Of a DNA stretch of 64,000 nucleotides, positions 45,501-53,973 are shown in pieces; position 1 is the stretch's first letter; the number at the start of each line of letters is the position of its first letter. The position numbers were made by a program, and so were the translations under genes. The notes below the pieces were generated by a model. That model saw nothing but the letters and a program-made list of their open reading frames with translations, did no database searches and was not told where the DNA came from. Source of the DNA: Rikenella microfusus DSM 15922 (GTDB taxonomy: Bacteria > Bacteroidota > Bacteroidia > Bacteroidales > Rikenellaceae); assembly GCF_000427365.1 (NCBI RefSeq), contig NZ_KE386488.1, positions 1,461,882 to 1,525,881 of the forward strand, read 5' to 3'.

Positions 45501-45554
45501 GTCCGCTTATTCCGTACCGTCAGGTTTGAGTGAACAGTTCTCTTAATAAACCGA
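45501..45554. repeat. family A minimal copy A6
   Basis: GTCCGCTTATTCCG and CTTAATAAACCGA bound only 54 bases, between the queA stop and lptB. A half of the outer hairpin (GAACAGTTCTCTT) remains. It looks like a copy reduced to its ends. Confidence 0.5.
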
Positions 45555-45559
45555 GTTTC

Positions 45560-46333
45560 ATGGAAAATCCGTTGGAGATCAACAATTCGGGTGAGAAGAT
45601 GCGTTTGTGGACGCAGGATCTCGTCAAAAAGTACAAATCGCGCACCGTAGTGAACGGCGTCTCGATCGATGTCGAGCAGGGCGAGATCGTCGGTCTGCTC
45701 GGCCCCAACGGGGCCGGTAAGACCACCACTTTCTATATGACCGTGGGGTTGATCAAACCCAATGCCGGGCAAATATTCCTCAACGACTTGGAGATTACCA
45801 AAGAACCCGTTTATCGCCGTGCGCAGCTCGGCGTGGGTTATCTGGCTCAGGAGGCCTCCGTTTTCCGGCGGCTCTCCGTCGAGGACAACATCCGGGCTGT
45901 GCTCCAGATGACCGATTACTCCAAAGAGTACCAGCGCGAACGTATCGAATACCTTATCAAGGAATTTTCGCTCCAGAAAGTACGCAAAAGCCTCGGCCAG
46001 CAGCTTTCGGGCGGAGAACGCCGCCGTACCGAGATCGCCCGCGCCGTGGCCATCAATCCGAAATTCATCTTGCTTGACGAGCCTTTCGCCGGCGTTGATC
46101 CGATCGCCGTGGCCGAAATCCAGTCGATCGTCGCTTCGCTGAAAGAAAAAAATATCGGGGTCATCATCACCGACCACAACGTACACGAAACGTTGAGCAT
46201 CACCGACCGCACCTATATCCTGGTCGAGGGGAAGGTGATCCGCACCGGTACCGCCGAAGAGCTTGCCGCCGACGAATTCGTACGACGCGTTTATCTCGGG
46301 CCGGATTTCGAGTTGCGGAAAGTCAGAAAATAA
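45560..46333 (+). CDS. lptB: lipopolysaccharide export ABC ATPase
   Basis: A 257-residue ATPase of the LptB2FG complex that extracts LPS from the inner membrane. It has Walker A GPNGAGKTTT, the LptB-typical GVGYLAQEASVFRRLSVEDN, signature QLSGGERRRTEIARA, Walker B FILLDEPFAGVDP and the switch TDHNVHETL. The start MENPLEINN at 45560 or MRLWTQDL at 45599 are both reasonable; the second matches the usual family length better. A terminator follows. Confidence 0.93.
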   Translation: MENPLEINNSGEKMRLWTQDLVKKYKSRTVVNGVSIDVEQGEIVGLLGPNGAGKTTTFYMTVGLIKPNAGQIFLNDLEITKEPVYRRAQLGVGYLAQEASVFRRLSVEDNIRAVLQMTDYSKEYQRERIEYLIKEFSLQKVRKSLGQQLSGGERRRTEIARAVAINPKFILLDEPFAGVDPIAVAEIQSIVASLKEKNIGVIITDHNVHETLSITDRTYILVEGKVIRTGTAEELAADEFVRRVYLGPDFELRKVRK

Positions 46334-46359
46334 CGTTATGCCCGACCGGTACGATAAGG

Positions 46360-46396
46360 ACTCCTGCGATGATTGTTCCGTTCGCAGGAGTTTTTT
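46360..46396 (+). terminator. terminator after lptB
   Basis: ACTCCTGCGA and TCGCAGGAGT form a 10-bp stem followed by TTTTT. It closes the plus-strand queA-lptB transcript. Confidence 0.85.
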
Positions 46397-46610
46397 ATCG
46401 GATACGTTTTTTTTGACGATAAAAATAGTTATATTTGAGTGGCAGTCGGATACGATTTCGCACGAAATAGGCTATTGGGGCTACCTGGTTATATATTTCG
46501 ATATACCGATTCGTTTTCGCGGATACTGTCTCGGTTCGCTCCGAACTATGCGGGTTCTTTTGCACGGGTTTGCAGCCTCTACCCACTAAACGAGCGGGAA
46601 AAAGGGGATA
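46397..46610. other. gap without recognisable gene
   Basis: TATATTTG at 46430-46437 looks like a -7 core but has no TTTG at 19-21 bases. Short frames downstream have no family character. Nothing else is seen. Confidence 0.4.
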
Positions 46611-46875
46611 TTAAACCGTACGTTAAATGACAGGGACATGCTTTGCGACCTTTAGGTCGCGCGGGCCGCAGCCTCCCGTAGCGGAGGCCCGCAAAATCAA
46701 TCGCTCGCGCGATTGTTGCGTTCCCCGCAGGCTGCGGCACTCGGCAAACATAACATTAACCGTACAGTTCATTACCAGGTTCCCCCTTAGTCAGGCCGGA
46801 GCCACCCCGGGCGTAGGCCTGCAAGCAGTCCGCGCTGGTTCCGGCCTTGAGTCTGCAAATTAAAAGTAGGTTTAA
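46611..46875. repeat. family B repeat array, copy B5 (two modules)
   Basis: Boxes at 46611-46627 (TTAAACCGTACGTTAAA), about 46754-46772 and 46858-46875 (degenerate) enclose payload gamma (ATGACAGGGACATGC, GCGACCTTTAGGTCGC, a GCCTCCCGTAGCGGAGGC hairpin, AATCGCTCGCGCGATT) and then payload beta (GCCGGAGCCACC...GTAGGCCTGCAAGC). B4 carries the same gamma payload reversed. Confidence 0.8.
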
Positions 46876-46889
46876 ATAAGTACTTCTTT

Positions 46890-47124
46890 CGGTGCCTTAC
46901 TTTGTACTCGAAGTACGGGCAGAGGCTGCCGACCCGGGAATGTGCGATTTTCTGTTCCGACGGTAGTCGGGAACGGGGAATCGTATTCCCGGCGAGTTTT
47001 TGTCTCCTTTTTTGGGTCGCTTAAAAAAGGAGATGCCCCGTCGGCATAAGGCGTCCGGAGAAACCGGCGCCCCGTGGTACGAGCGGGCGAAGAAGAACAA
47101 GTGTCCGTCGGCGACAGACACACG
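46890..47124. repeat. module C repeat, uninterrupted copy
   Basis: It matches the flanks of 21729-22085 in inverted orientation: CGGGAATGTGCGATTTTC ... GGGAACGGGGAATCG hairpin, then AAAAAAGGAGATGCCCC, CGTCCGGAGAAACCGGCG and TGTCCGTCGGCGACAGACA. It lies between two family B arrays. No gene is seen. Confidence 0.65.
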
Positions 47125-47265
47125 ATTAAACCGTACGGTTAAAATATAAGTTTCCGCGTCAGCGGGCGGGCCGGACGCCTCCCCACGGGAGGCCCGCAAC
47201 CCTCGTAAACTCGGGGCGGTCTCCCGGGCGCCCGACCCGAATAAAAAATAACCGTACTGTTGGTT
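47125..47265. repeat. family B repeat, copy B6 (payload alpha)
   Basis: Boxes ATTAAACCGTACGGTTAA (47125-47142) and AATAACCGTACTGTTG (about 47249-47265) enclose payload alpha, nearly the same as B3 at 25563-25709. The bases up to 47412 show no further repeat. Confidence 0.85.
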
Positions 47266-47412
47266 GCAACTTCCGCCCGTCCGAAGCGACCGTGCAACGA
47301 ATCCGGGGGCGGTAAAACGGAATGAAGGGGCCGGAAAGAAACAGGTCCTGTAATCTATTGGAGATTAAAACCTCAGAACGTATCCGAATCAAAAACCCAA
47401 ACACACCATACC

Positions 47413-48660
47413 ATGAACCGACTTCTCTCTTTTGCGCTGTTTTCCGTAGCCGCGGTCGGCACGACGGCTTCCGCGCAGCAGAAATTCACCCTGACCGGTC
47501 GGATAGACGGTCTGCAAACCGGCGACACCCTGCGCTTCGAACGGGTTATTCATCCGAACTGGGAGCGCGAATTCGCCTTCGATGTCGTGGTCGGGCAGCC
47601 CGGGACTTTTCAATACCGGGGCAAGCAGGAACACGACCAACACTACCTGATGACTTACCTTCCGAAAGAGGGTAAAGCCCCGCGCTGCGACCGGAGCGGC
47701 AAAGAGGTGATCGTGACCGGCGGCGACCGCATCCGATTCAGCGGTACGGCCGACGAGATCTATTATTGCGCCCTCGGCGGCGGTATTTACGACGATCCTT
47801 TACTGGCCGAAACGTTACGTTTGGAAGACTCTCTGGGGATGATCCGCGGTAGTTACGCCCGCGAAATCGAAGCGGCTTATGCCCGTAAAGACACCGCGGG
47901 CGCAAGAAGGTACACCCAGTTATTCAACAACTTCGGCCGGAGCGGATCCGACCCCGGTTTCGACCGTGTGCGCGAAGCTCGCAAAGCCTATGCCGAAGCC
48001 CACCCCGACGGGACGCTTTACCTGTTGATCCAAAATATTCCGTCCATCGCTTACAAACCGATCGGGGAATCCAAAGCCGCTTATGCAGCCTACTCGCCGG
48101 AGCTGAAAGCCGGTTATTACGGCCGGTTGTATGCCGAAACGCTGGCCGGCATGGAACGGCTCGCCGACGGCCAGCCCGCACCGGATTTCTCGGTGGTGAC
48201 CGTCGCCGGCGAAACGGTGACTAAGAAAGATTATCGGGACGGTTACCTGTTGATCTACCACTGGGGGTTGTGCCCGGGATCGATTTATATCGACGGACAG
48301 GTGCGTGAATTATACGACAAGTATAAAGACAAGGGGCTGGAGGTGATAGGACTGACCGAATCCGTCGCCACGATCCGCCAAGTGTACGAGGGACTGCCGA
48401 AAGACGAAAAGACGCCGTCGGCCGGCGTCGAAGACATGCGTCCCGTATTGGCCGGCATGCTGGAACATCCCTGGACCGAAGTCGAGGTCGAGACCGACCA
48501 TCCGGACAACCGATCGTTGATGGACGCCTATAAATTCAGCGGTTGGCCGTTTTTCGTGCTGATCGGCCCGGATGGGAAGATCGAGGCCCGCGGCTTTACC
48601 GACGCCTTTTTCAAGGCCCGGACCCTGCTCGACGAGAAGTTGGGCGCTCCGGCCGAGTAA
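47413..48660 (+). CDS. TlpA-like thioredoxin-fold protein with DUF4369-like N-terminus and CxxS site
   Basis: A 415-residue exported protein: signal peptide MNRLLSFALFSVAAVGTTASA, an N-terminal beta-rich domain of DUF4369 type (FTLTGRIDGLQTGDTLRFER), a helical middle (about 130-245) and a thioredoxin fold from APDFSVVTVAGETV on. The usual WCxPC is replaced by HWGLCPGS: one Cys (287) and a Ser at the resolving position. The cis-Pro region KFSGWPFFVLIGPDGKI is intact. With one Cys it cannot act as a normal disulfide reductase; a monothiol or non-redox role is possible. It is convergent with the hydrolase gene, with a strong terminator between. Confidence 0.75.
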   Translation: MNRLLSFALFSVAAVGTTASAQQKFTLTGRIDGLQTGDTLRFERVIHPNWEREFAFDVVVGQPGTFQYRGKQEHDQHYLMTYLPKEGKAPRCDRSGKEVIVTGGDRIRFSGTADEIYYCALGGGIYDDPLLAETLRLEDSLGMIRGSYAREIEAAYARKDTAGARRYTQLFNNFGRSGSDPGFDRVREARKAYAEAHPDGTLYLLIQNIPSIAYKPIGESKAAYAAYSPELKAGYYGRLYAETLAGMERLADGQPAPDFSVVTVAGETVTKKDYRDGYLLIYHWGLCPGSIYIDGQVRELYDKYKDKGLEVIGLTESVATIRQVYEGLPKDEKTPSAGVEDMRPVLAGMLEHPWTEVEVETDHPDNRSLMDAYKFSGWPFFVLIGPDGKIEARGFTDAFFKARTLLDEKLGAPAE

Positions 48661-48720
48661 ACGGACGGAACGGTCAAGGCCTGACCTGACCGGGAAGGGC
48701 CGGGGAAACGGCCGACGAAT

Positions 48721-48763
48721 AACCGAGGGGCGGTAAAGCACGATGCTTTACCGCCCCTCGGTT
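48721..48763. terminator. bidirectional terminator
   Basis: A perfect 20-bp stem (48721-48740 with 48744-48763) with loop CGA lies between two convergent genes. The arms start AACCGAGG and end CCTCGGTT. Confidence 0.9.
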
Positions 48764-48788
48764 CAAAAACGGTCGGCGCCCGATCTTA

Positions 48789-51461
48789 TTAGCGGGTGAC
48801 GAAATCCTGTTTTTTCAGCGACCAGTCATTGTCGAAGAATCCGGCCGTTTCGACGGCATCCAGGCCGTCTTTCAACATGTCGGCCCGGAAGATCATGAGG
48901 TCCGGAAAACCCGTGATGCCCGAAATGTAGTTGTTCGGACTGGTAGCCCGCATCCCGGCCTCGCCGGTACCGGTCACGACGCCGACAAGGACATCCGGGA
49001 ACTCCGGATGCGGATAGACGAAATAAGCTCCGAGGTCGTCCCCCCGATAGGAACGGCCGCCCATCGAAACTTCGCCGTCCCGCACCTGTACCGGACAATC
49101 TTTCAACAACTGCGCCCAGGCTCGGTTATTGTCCGCATTGCCGTACAGGACTACATTGCGGCCGGCGTATTTCTTCATATCGTACGCCTTGTCCGGGACG
49201 ATGTCCACCGACCCGTTGCCCCGATAGTAGAACGTCTCCGCATCGAAACGCGCCTTGGCCTGCCACCAGGCATTCTCTGCCGGAGTTCCGGCAGTCGAAT
49301 AGACGAACACCATCCGGTTGTCGAAAGCCTGTTTGAATCCGCCGTAACGCCGGGCGTTTTTCTCTTTCGGGTCGATCTTGTCCAGCACTTTCCATTTTCC
49401 GTCGCGGTAAGCGACGATCGCTTTGCGCGAGGTCGGAACCGTGAGCCGCTGCCCGTCGCCGAACGCGATAACCGTTTCGGCGGCCTTCATCTTCAGCGCA
49501 GGCAGGTCGAAAGTCAGCAACGCCGCATTTTCGGCCACGACTACGCGGATCGTGGTGTCGCCTTCGCGCTGCACCTTTACATTCGTGTAGCGGTAGGGAC
49601 TTTCCTGTTGTTCCACAGTCAGCCAGTAATCCTGTGCCGAGATGGCGGGCGATGCGGTGTAGAAATCGATTTCGTCTACCCGGCTTTCCGCAGGGATCGA
49701 GTGGCGGGCGAAGAATTCGAAAATCGGGGGCCAGTCCACGCTGGCGTCGCCGAACCAGTGTTCGCCGCCCGGAAATTCGTGGTAACAGAAGTCGGTATGG
49801 AACCGGCCCAGCGTTTCGCGCATGATGTGGGCCTGTTCGGGCGGTACCACATTGTCGGCCGATCCGTGATGGATATATACGCCCGACTGCTTCAGGTTGC
49901 GGGCCAGCGCCTGTACGCGGCCTGCCGCCGCGCCCCGTTCGAAGGGTTCGAAGAGCGGATGACGGCGGTGCATGGCGTCCCCCCTGCCGCTGCCGTAGCC
50001 CGCGATGTCCGGATAACCGGCGCAGGGGGCGATGGCGGCGAATTTGTCGGGATAGGTCGTACCGAGGAACCAGGTGCCGTGGCCGCCCATCGAATGGCCG
50101 GTCAGGTAGATGCGTGCGGTGTCGGTGGGGAAGATGCGTTGTGCCTCTTCCAGCACCTCCAGGGCGTCGATGCGGCCCCACTCTTCCCAGTTGAAACCGT
50201 AGGGCCGGCGGTTGGTCGGAGCGACGATATTGACCCATTCCTTTTGTTTATAGGCGCGGGCTTGGTTGCGGGCTTCGACGGAGGCGCCGTGCACGGTCAG
50301 GATGAACGCCTTGGCACCCGTGTCCGCCGGTTCCGTCCGCAGGGCCGGGGCCACGCTGTAATATTGCACGCTGCCGTCGATGCGGCTCACGAAAGTGCGC
50401 TCGTGGTGTACGTCCGGGGCTACCTGCCGCAGGGCGATGGTCACGGTGTCGATGACTTTACGGTTCCGGAGCAGTTCCAGCCGGGCCGATACGTTGCCTT
50501 TCAGTTCGGGGCGGTCGGTGCCGGGAACCCGGAATTTGACTTTCCGAACGGCCATCGGCAGGATATCGTCGGTCTTGTATTCCACGCTTTTCGCGGCCCG
50601 GTTGCCGTCCGGCAGGATGAGGGTCGTGCGGATGCTCAGCCCTTCGAGGGGTTTCTCGGTAGCGTTCACCACGCGGATCGCGGCCCATTTCGGATCGTCC
50701 TCCCCGGCGATCAGGTCGGGCAGGGTCAGGTCGCGTTTGGTGAACATCACCGGTTTGTCGGGTTTGACCAGTTTCGATTCCACGCGTCCGAACCGGCCGG
50801 GGGTGTAGACGATTTCGTTCAGTCCCGCTTTCAACCGCACGGGGATCAGGGTATAACCGAAGTCGTAATGATCGCCTTCATGGGGTTCGCCGTTGATGTA
50901 GGTGCGCGTTCCGCCGGTGGTCTCCAACAAGGCGATTTCGGAACGGGGCGATTCGTAGGAGGTGTAGAGGTAGGCCGAACGCATGTGCGGACTGCGGAAT
51001 GTGCCGGCGGAGTCGGCTGCGATCGGGCTCCATGTCCAGTTGGGCAGTGCCGTGTAACCGTAGCTGAGCCGGTATTTCTGCCCGGGTTTGCGCCGGGCCG
51101 CGGCCTGTCTCTCCCGGTGCGACTGATAGGCCATGGGAGCTTCTTTCTGTTTCGGGTAGGAGTATGCGAGGCTGTCGCCTGCTGCGGGGGTCTTGAAACG
51201 GTCGGTGGCATAGAGCCAGGCGACCATGTCCTGGCCGTTGTAGAGGGTACCGGCGCCGACGCCGCCGGGCAGGAGCAATCCTTCGCGGAAACGGTGGAAA
51301 ACCTGCCCTTCGTCGGTGGTTTCCACTTTTTGTTGTCCGAAGATGGCGACGATATTGCCGTCGCCTTCGGAGGTCTGCCGGGCGTGCAGGGTCTGCCCGC
51401 CGACGGCGAGTGCGGCGCATAACGCCGTGCCGCGCAAGGTCTTGAGGAAGAATGGAGTCAT
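48789..51461 (-). CDS. exported prolyl-oligopeptidase-type hydrolase
   Basis: An 890-residue protein with a signal peptide (GTALCAALAVGGQTLHA). Residues about 30-350 are beta-rich, and an alpha/beta hydrolase domain begins near 385. Its nucleophile elbow is LTGHSMGGHGTWFLG (Ser457), followed by FAAIAPCAGYPD, the S9 pattern, and a late HxGxxDxxVP-like region (YIHHGSADNVVPPEQAH). A C-terminal beta domain (about 610-890) follows. Family members are peptidases or carbohydrate esterases; the substrate is unknown. The gene stands alone. Confidence 0.75.
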   Translation of the reverse strand: MTPFFLKTLRGTALCAALAVGGQTLHARQTSEGDGNIVAIFGQQKVETTDEGQVFHRFREGLLLPGGVGAGTLYNGQDMVAWLYATDRFKTPAAGDSLAYSYPKQKEAPMAYQSHRERQAAARRKPGQKYRLSYGYTALPNWTWSPIAADSAGTFRSPHMRSAYLYTSYESPRSEIALLETTGGTRTYINGEPHEGDHYDFGYTLIPVRLKAGLNEIVYTPGRFGRVESKLVKPDKPVMFTKRDLTLPDLIAGEDDPKWAAIRVVNATEKPLEGLSIRTTLILPDGNRAAKSVEYKTDDILPMAVRKVKFRVPGTDRPELKGNVSARLELLRNRKVIDTVTIALRQVAPDVHHERTFVSRIDGSVQYYSVAPALRTEPADTGAKAFILTVHGASVEARNQARAYKQKEWVNIVAPTNRRPYGFNWEEWGRIDALEVLEEAQRIFPTDTARIYLTGHSMGGHGTWFLGTTYPDKFAAIAPCAGYPDIAGYGSGRGDAMHRRHPLFEPFERGAAAGRVQALARNLKQSGVYIHHGSADNVVPPEQAHIMRETLGRFHTDFCYHEFPGGEHWFGDASVDWPPIFEFFARHSIPAESRVDEIDFYTASPAISAQDYWLTVEQQESPYRYTNVKVQREGDTTIRVVVAENAALLTFDLPALKMKAAETVIAFGDGQRLTVPTSRKAIVAYRDGKWKVLDKIDPKEKNARRYGGFKQAFDNRMVFVYSTAGTPAENAWWQAKARFDAETFYYRGNGSVDIVPDKAYDMKKYAGRNVVLYGNADNNRAWAQLLKDCPVQVRDGEVSMGGRSYRGDDLGAYFVYPHPEFPDVLVGVVTGTGEAGMRATSPNNYISGITGFPDLMIFRADMLKDGLDAVETAGFFDNDWSLKKQDFVTR

Positions 51462-51594
51462 GCCGTTGTTCTCTGTGGTTATTAATGGAAACCGTAAAAA
51501 TAACGATTTTCACGGAAAAACCGCATTCCGGAGTACCGGAATGCGGTTTCAGACTGTCGTTCGTGCGGGACGAAGCGCGTGTGCCGCCTGTCGG

Positions 51595-51948
51595 TCATTC
51601 TTTGCCGTCGGACAGGACGGAGGTTTCGACCTCTTCGTATTCGACGTATTCGCCGACGCCTTTGCCGACCTGGTATTCGCTGCGCCGTTCGGCGCGGGTG
51701 ACGGTCACTTCGCCCTCTTTTTTCTTTTTCCGTCCGGCGGCGGTTCCGGCGCCTCCGAAATGGGTGTAGAAGCCGCGGAACGCTCCGTTGCCGAAAGCGC
51801 CTCCGGAGGCCGTGCCGTCGCCGCCGAATTGTTGCTGGAATTCGCGCTGTTTCTTGGCGATCCACCACCGCAGCATCCACCGCCCGATTATTCCGAGCAG
51901 CCAGAATCCGGCGAATATGAACAGTATGACGGTCAGGAAAGTCTCCAT
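51595..51948 (-). CDS. DUF4834 small membrane-anchored protein
   Basis: A 117-residue protein with one N-terminal membrane helix (LTVILFIFAGFWLLGIIGRWML), a basic WWIAKKQREFQQQFGG stretch, a Gly-rich loop and a charged tail with EGEVTVTRAERRSEYQVGKGVGEYVEYEEVE (DUF4834 ending). The function is unknown. A Bacteroidetes -7 core lies 26 bases upstream. Confidence 0.8.
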   Translation of the reverse strand: METFLTVILFIFAGFWLLGIIGRWMLRWWIAKKQREFQQQFGGDGTASGGAFGNGAFRGFYTHFGGAGTAAGRKKKKEGEVTVTRAERRSEYQVGKGVGEYVEYEEVETSVLSDGKE

Positions 51949-51973
51949 CTGGACGGGTTACTTGATTGTCTTG

Positions 51974-51981
51974 CAAAGATA
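51974..51981 (-). promoter_or_regulatory. -7 element upstream of the DUF4834 gene
   Basis: TATCTTTG on the minus strand fits TAnnTTTG; the ATG is at 51948. No well-spaced TTTG was found because a terminator hairpin occupies that region. Confidence 0.45.
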
Positions 51982-51986
51982 ACGCA

Positions 51987-52013
51987 AAGGAGCGTATTTT
52001 TAGTACGCTCCTT
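51987..52013. terminator. terminator after rubredoxin
   Basis: AAGGAGCGTA and TACGCTCCTT form a 10-bp stem with a T/A-rich loop, 30 bases behind the rubredoxin stop. Confidence 0.75.
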
Positions 52014-52042
52014 CGAACCGGCGGATGTCCGGAACCGGACCT

Positions 52043-52207
52043 TTATTTTTCGATTTTGCTGAACATGTCTTTGCCCACGCCGCAGAGCGGGCATTCGAAA
52101 TCGTCCGGCAGGTCTTCGAACGGTGTCCCCGGGGCGATGCCGCCTTCGGGGTATCCTTCTTCGGGGTTATAAACCCAGTCGCATACGTCGCATTTGTAGC
52201 TGTCCAT
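52043..52207 (-). CDS. rubredoxin
   Basis: A 54-residue iron electron carrier with both CxxC pairs: [10 protein letters not shown] and [13 protein letters not shown]. In anaerobes it hands electrons to peroxide- or oxygen-reducing enzymes. The start MDSYKCDVC at 52207 gives the normal length; the in-frame codons back to 52258 overlap the purB end. Confidence 0.95.
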   Translation of the reverse strand: MDSYKCDVCDWVYNPEEGYPEGGIAPGTPFEDLPDDFECPLCGVGKDMFSKIEK

Positions 52208-52247
52208 GGTAGTAATGAATTTAGTTGTTGGTTGATCGTTCTGTCTC

Positions 52248-53600
52248 TTATTCGGCAAATATGCCGATGTAGGTATGAGGGGTCAGCGCGCGCAGCTCCT
52301 GTTTCACGGGTTCGGGCACGTCCAGACCGTCGATGAAAGCCGCGATGTCGGCCTGCGTGATCCCTTTGTTGGTGCGGGTCAGGGCTTTCAGCGCTTCGTA
52401 GGGGTTCGGGTATTTTTCGCGCCGCAGGATGGTCTGTATCCCTTCGGCCACGACGGCCCAGTTGTCGTCCAGATCGCGGTCGATGGCTTCCCGGTTGATA
52501 ATCAGTTTGCCGAGGCCTTTCATCAGCGAGCTGACGGCGATCAGGGTGTGCGCCACGGGTACGCCGATGTTCCGCAGTACGGTGGAGTCGGTCAGGTCGC
52601 GTTGCAGACGGGATACCGGCAATTTTGCTGCCAAATGTTCGAAAATGGCGTTGGCCATTCCCAGATTCCCTTCGGCGTTTTCGAAATCGATCGGATTGAC
52701 TTTATGCGGCATGGCCGAGGAGCCTACTTCTCCGGCTTTGATTTTCTGCTTGAAATATTCCATCGAGATGTAGGTCCACATGTCGCGCGAGAGATCGACG
52801 AGGATGGTGTTGATGCGTTTGAAGGCGTCGAACAGGGCGGCGAGGTTGTCGTAGTGTTCGATCTGGGTGGTGAACTGCGAGCGGTCGAGGCCCAGGGTCC
52901 CGTTTACGAACCGGTTGGCGAAAGCGACCCAGTCGATGTCGGGGTAGGCGACGGAGTGGGCGTTGAAGTTGCCGGTCGCTCCTCCGAATTTGGCGGGGAA
53001 GGGGATGGCTTTCAGCTGGGCGAGCTGTTTGCCGAGCCGTTCGACGAAGACGCGGATCTCTTTGCCGAGCACGGTAGGCGAGGCGGGCTGTCCGTGGGTG
53101 TGGGCCAGCATGGGCACGGAACTCCACGCTTCGGCGAGTTCTTCCAGTTTCCCCAGCAGTTCGTCCAGGGCGGGGTAGTAGATCGCTTCGGTCGCGGCTT
53201 TGAGGCTGTATGGCGTGGCGGTGTTGTTGATGTCCTGCGAGGTGAGGCCGAAATGTACGAATTCGCGTTCGTCGCCGAGTCCGATGGCGTCCATCTTCTC
53301 TTTGATGAAGTATTCGACGGCTTTCACGTCGTGGTTGGTGGTCTGCTCGATCTCTTTGACGCGCTGGGCGTCGGCGATGCTGAAGTCTTTGTAGATGCCG
53401 CGCAGGGCGCCGTAGCGTTTCTTATCGAATGCGGCGAGCTGAGGCAGAGGCTCTTCGCACAGGGCGATGAAGTATTCGATCTCGACTTGCACGCGGTAAC
53501 GGATCAGGGCGTATTCGGAAAAATATTCGCCTAACTGCTCCACTTTGCCGCGGTAACGACCGTCGACGGGCGAAATGGCTGTCAATCGATTCAATTCCAT
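52248..53600 (-). CDS. purB: adenylosuccinate lyase
   Basis: A 450-residue enzyme that releases fumarate at two steps of purine synthesis (SAICAR and adenylosuccinate). The start [23 protein letters not shown] at 53600 is the family start; a longer in-frame extension to 53948 only reads repeat A7. The catalytic-loop signature [20 protein letters not shown] is present, as are [12 protein letters not shown] and AHTHGQPA. The length fits the E. coli-type enzyme. Confidence 0.95.
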   Translation of the reverse strand: MELNRLTAISPVDGRYRGKVEQLGEYFSEYALIRYRVQVEIEYFIALCEEPLPQLAAFDKKRYGALRGIYKDFSIADAQRVKEIEQTTNHDVKAVEYFIKEKMDAIGLGDEREFVHFGLTSQDINNTATPYSLKAATEAIYYPALDELLGKLEELAEAWSSVPMLAHTHGQPASPTVLGKEIRVFVERLGKQLAQLKAIPFPAKFGGATGNFNAHSVAYPDIDWVAFANRFVNGTLGLDRSQFTTQIEHYDNLAALFDAFKRINTILVDLSRDMWTYISMEYFKQKIKAGEVGSSAMPHKVNPIDFENAEGNLGMANAIFEHLAAKLPVSRLQRDLTDSTVLRNIGVPVAHTLIAVSSLMKGLGKLIINREAIDRDLDDNWAVVAEGIQTILRREKYPNPYEALKALTRTNKGITQADIAAFIDGLDVPEPVKQELRALTPHTYIGIFAE

Positions 53601-53616
53601 AAAATGTCTATTTAAG

Positions 53617-53958
53617 GTTCGTTTATTCGGTACATTAGGTTTGAGGTGACTGTTCTCTTTGTGAACAAAGAGAACCAGAAAAACTTTTTGAGATGCTTCG
53701 CATCTCCTGAGCCTGGCGGATGACCTTTCCTTTGAAAACTTGTTCTGTAACGGATAGGGGGCTATCAATGTCGTTACCCGATGCCCTCTATCCGTTACAG
53801 AACAAAGAAGTTCGCAAGAAAAGGCTTCTGGCAAACTGAGGGGGCGCAAACCTGCTCGAAAGTTTGGCTTCGCCTTCCTCCTGGCGCCTCGGCTCTTTGG
53901 TTCTTTCTTTTCAAAGAAAGAACAGTGGACTCTACCCTCTACGTACAAATAAACGAAC
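53617..53958. repeat. family A repeat, copy A7
   Basis: GTTCGTTTATTC and AAATAAACGAAC bound the copy between purB and clpX. Outer hairpins GTTCTCTTTG / CAAAGAGAAC and GTTCTTTCTTTTCAAAGAAAGAAC, small hairpin GAGATGCTTCGCATCTC, and a central stem (53740-53762 with 53783-53805, one mismatch) carrying CTGTAACGGATAG. No gene. Confidence 0.85.
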
Positions 53959-53973
53959 GATTAATATTTACGT

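Noticed and set aside
46439-46630. Small frame MAVGYDFARNRLLG... after lptB
   Set aside because: No recognisable family, a poor promoter match and overlap with the family B box.
21440-47265. CRISPR array at the family B boxes
   Set aside because: Boxes are palindromic, spaced about 100-150 bases apart, few per site, and the payloads recur between loci instead of being unique spacers; no cas genes are present.
52248-53948. 566-codon version of purB
   Set aside because: The added N-terminus is read from repeat A7; the family start is at 53600.
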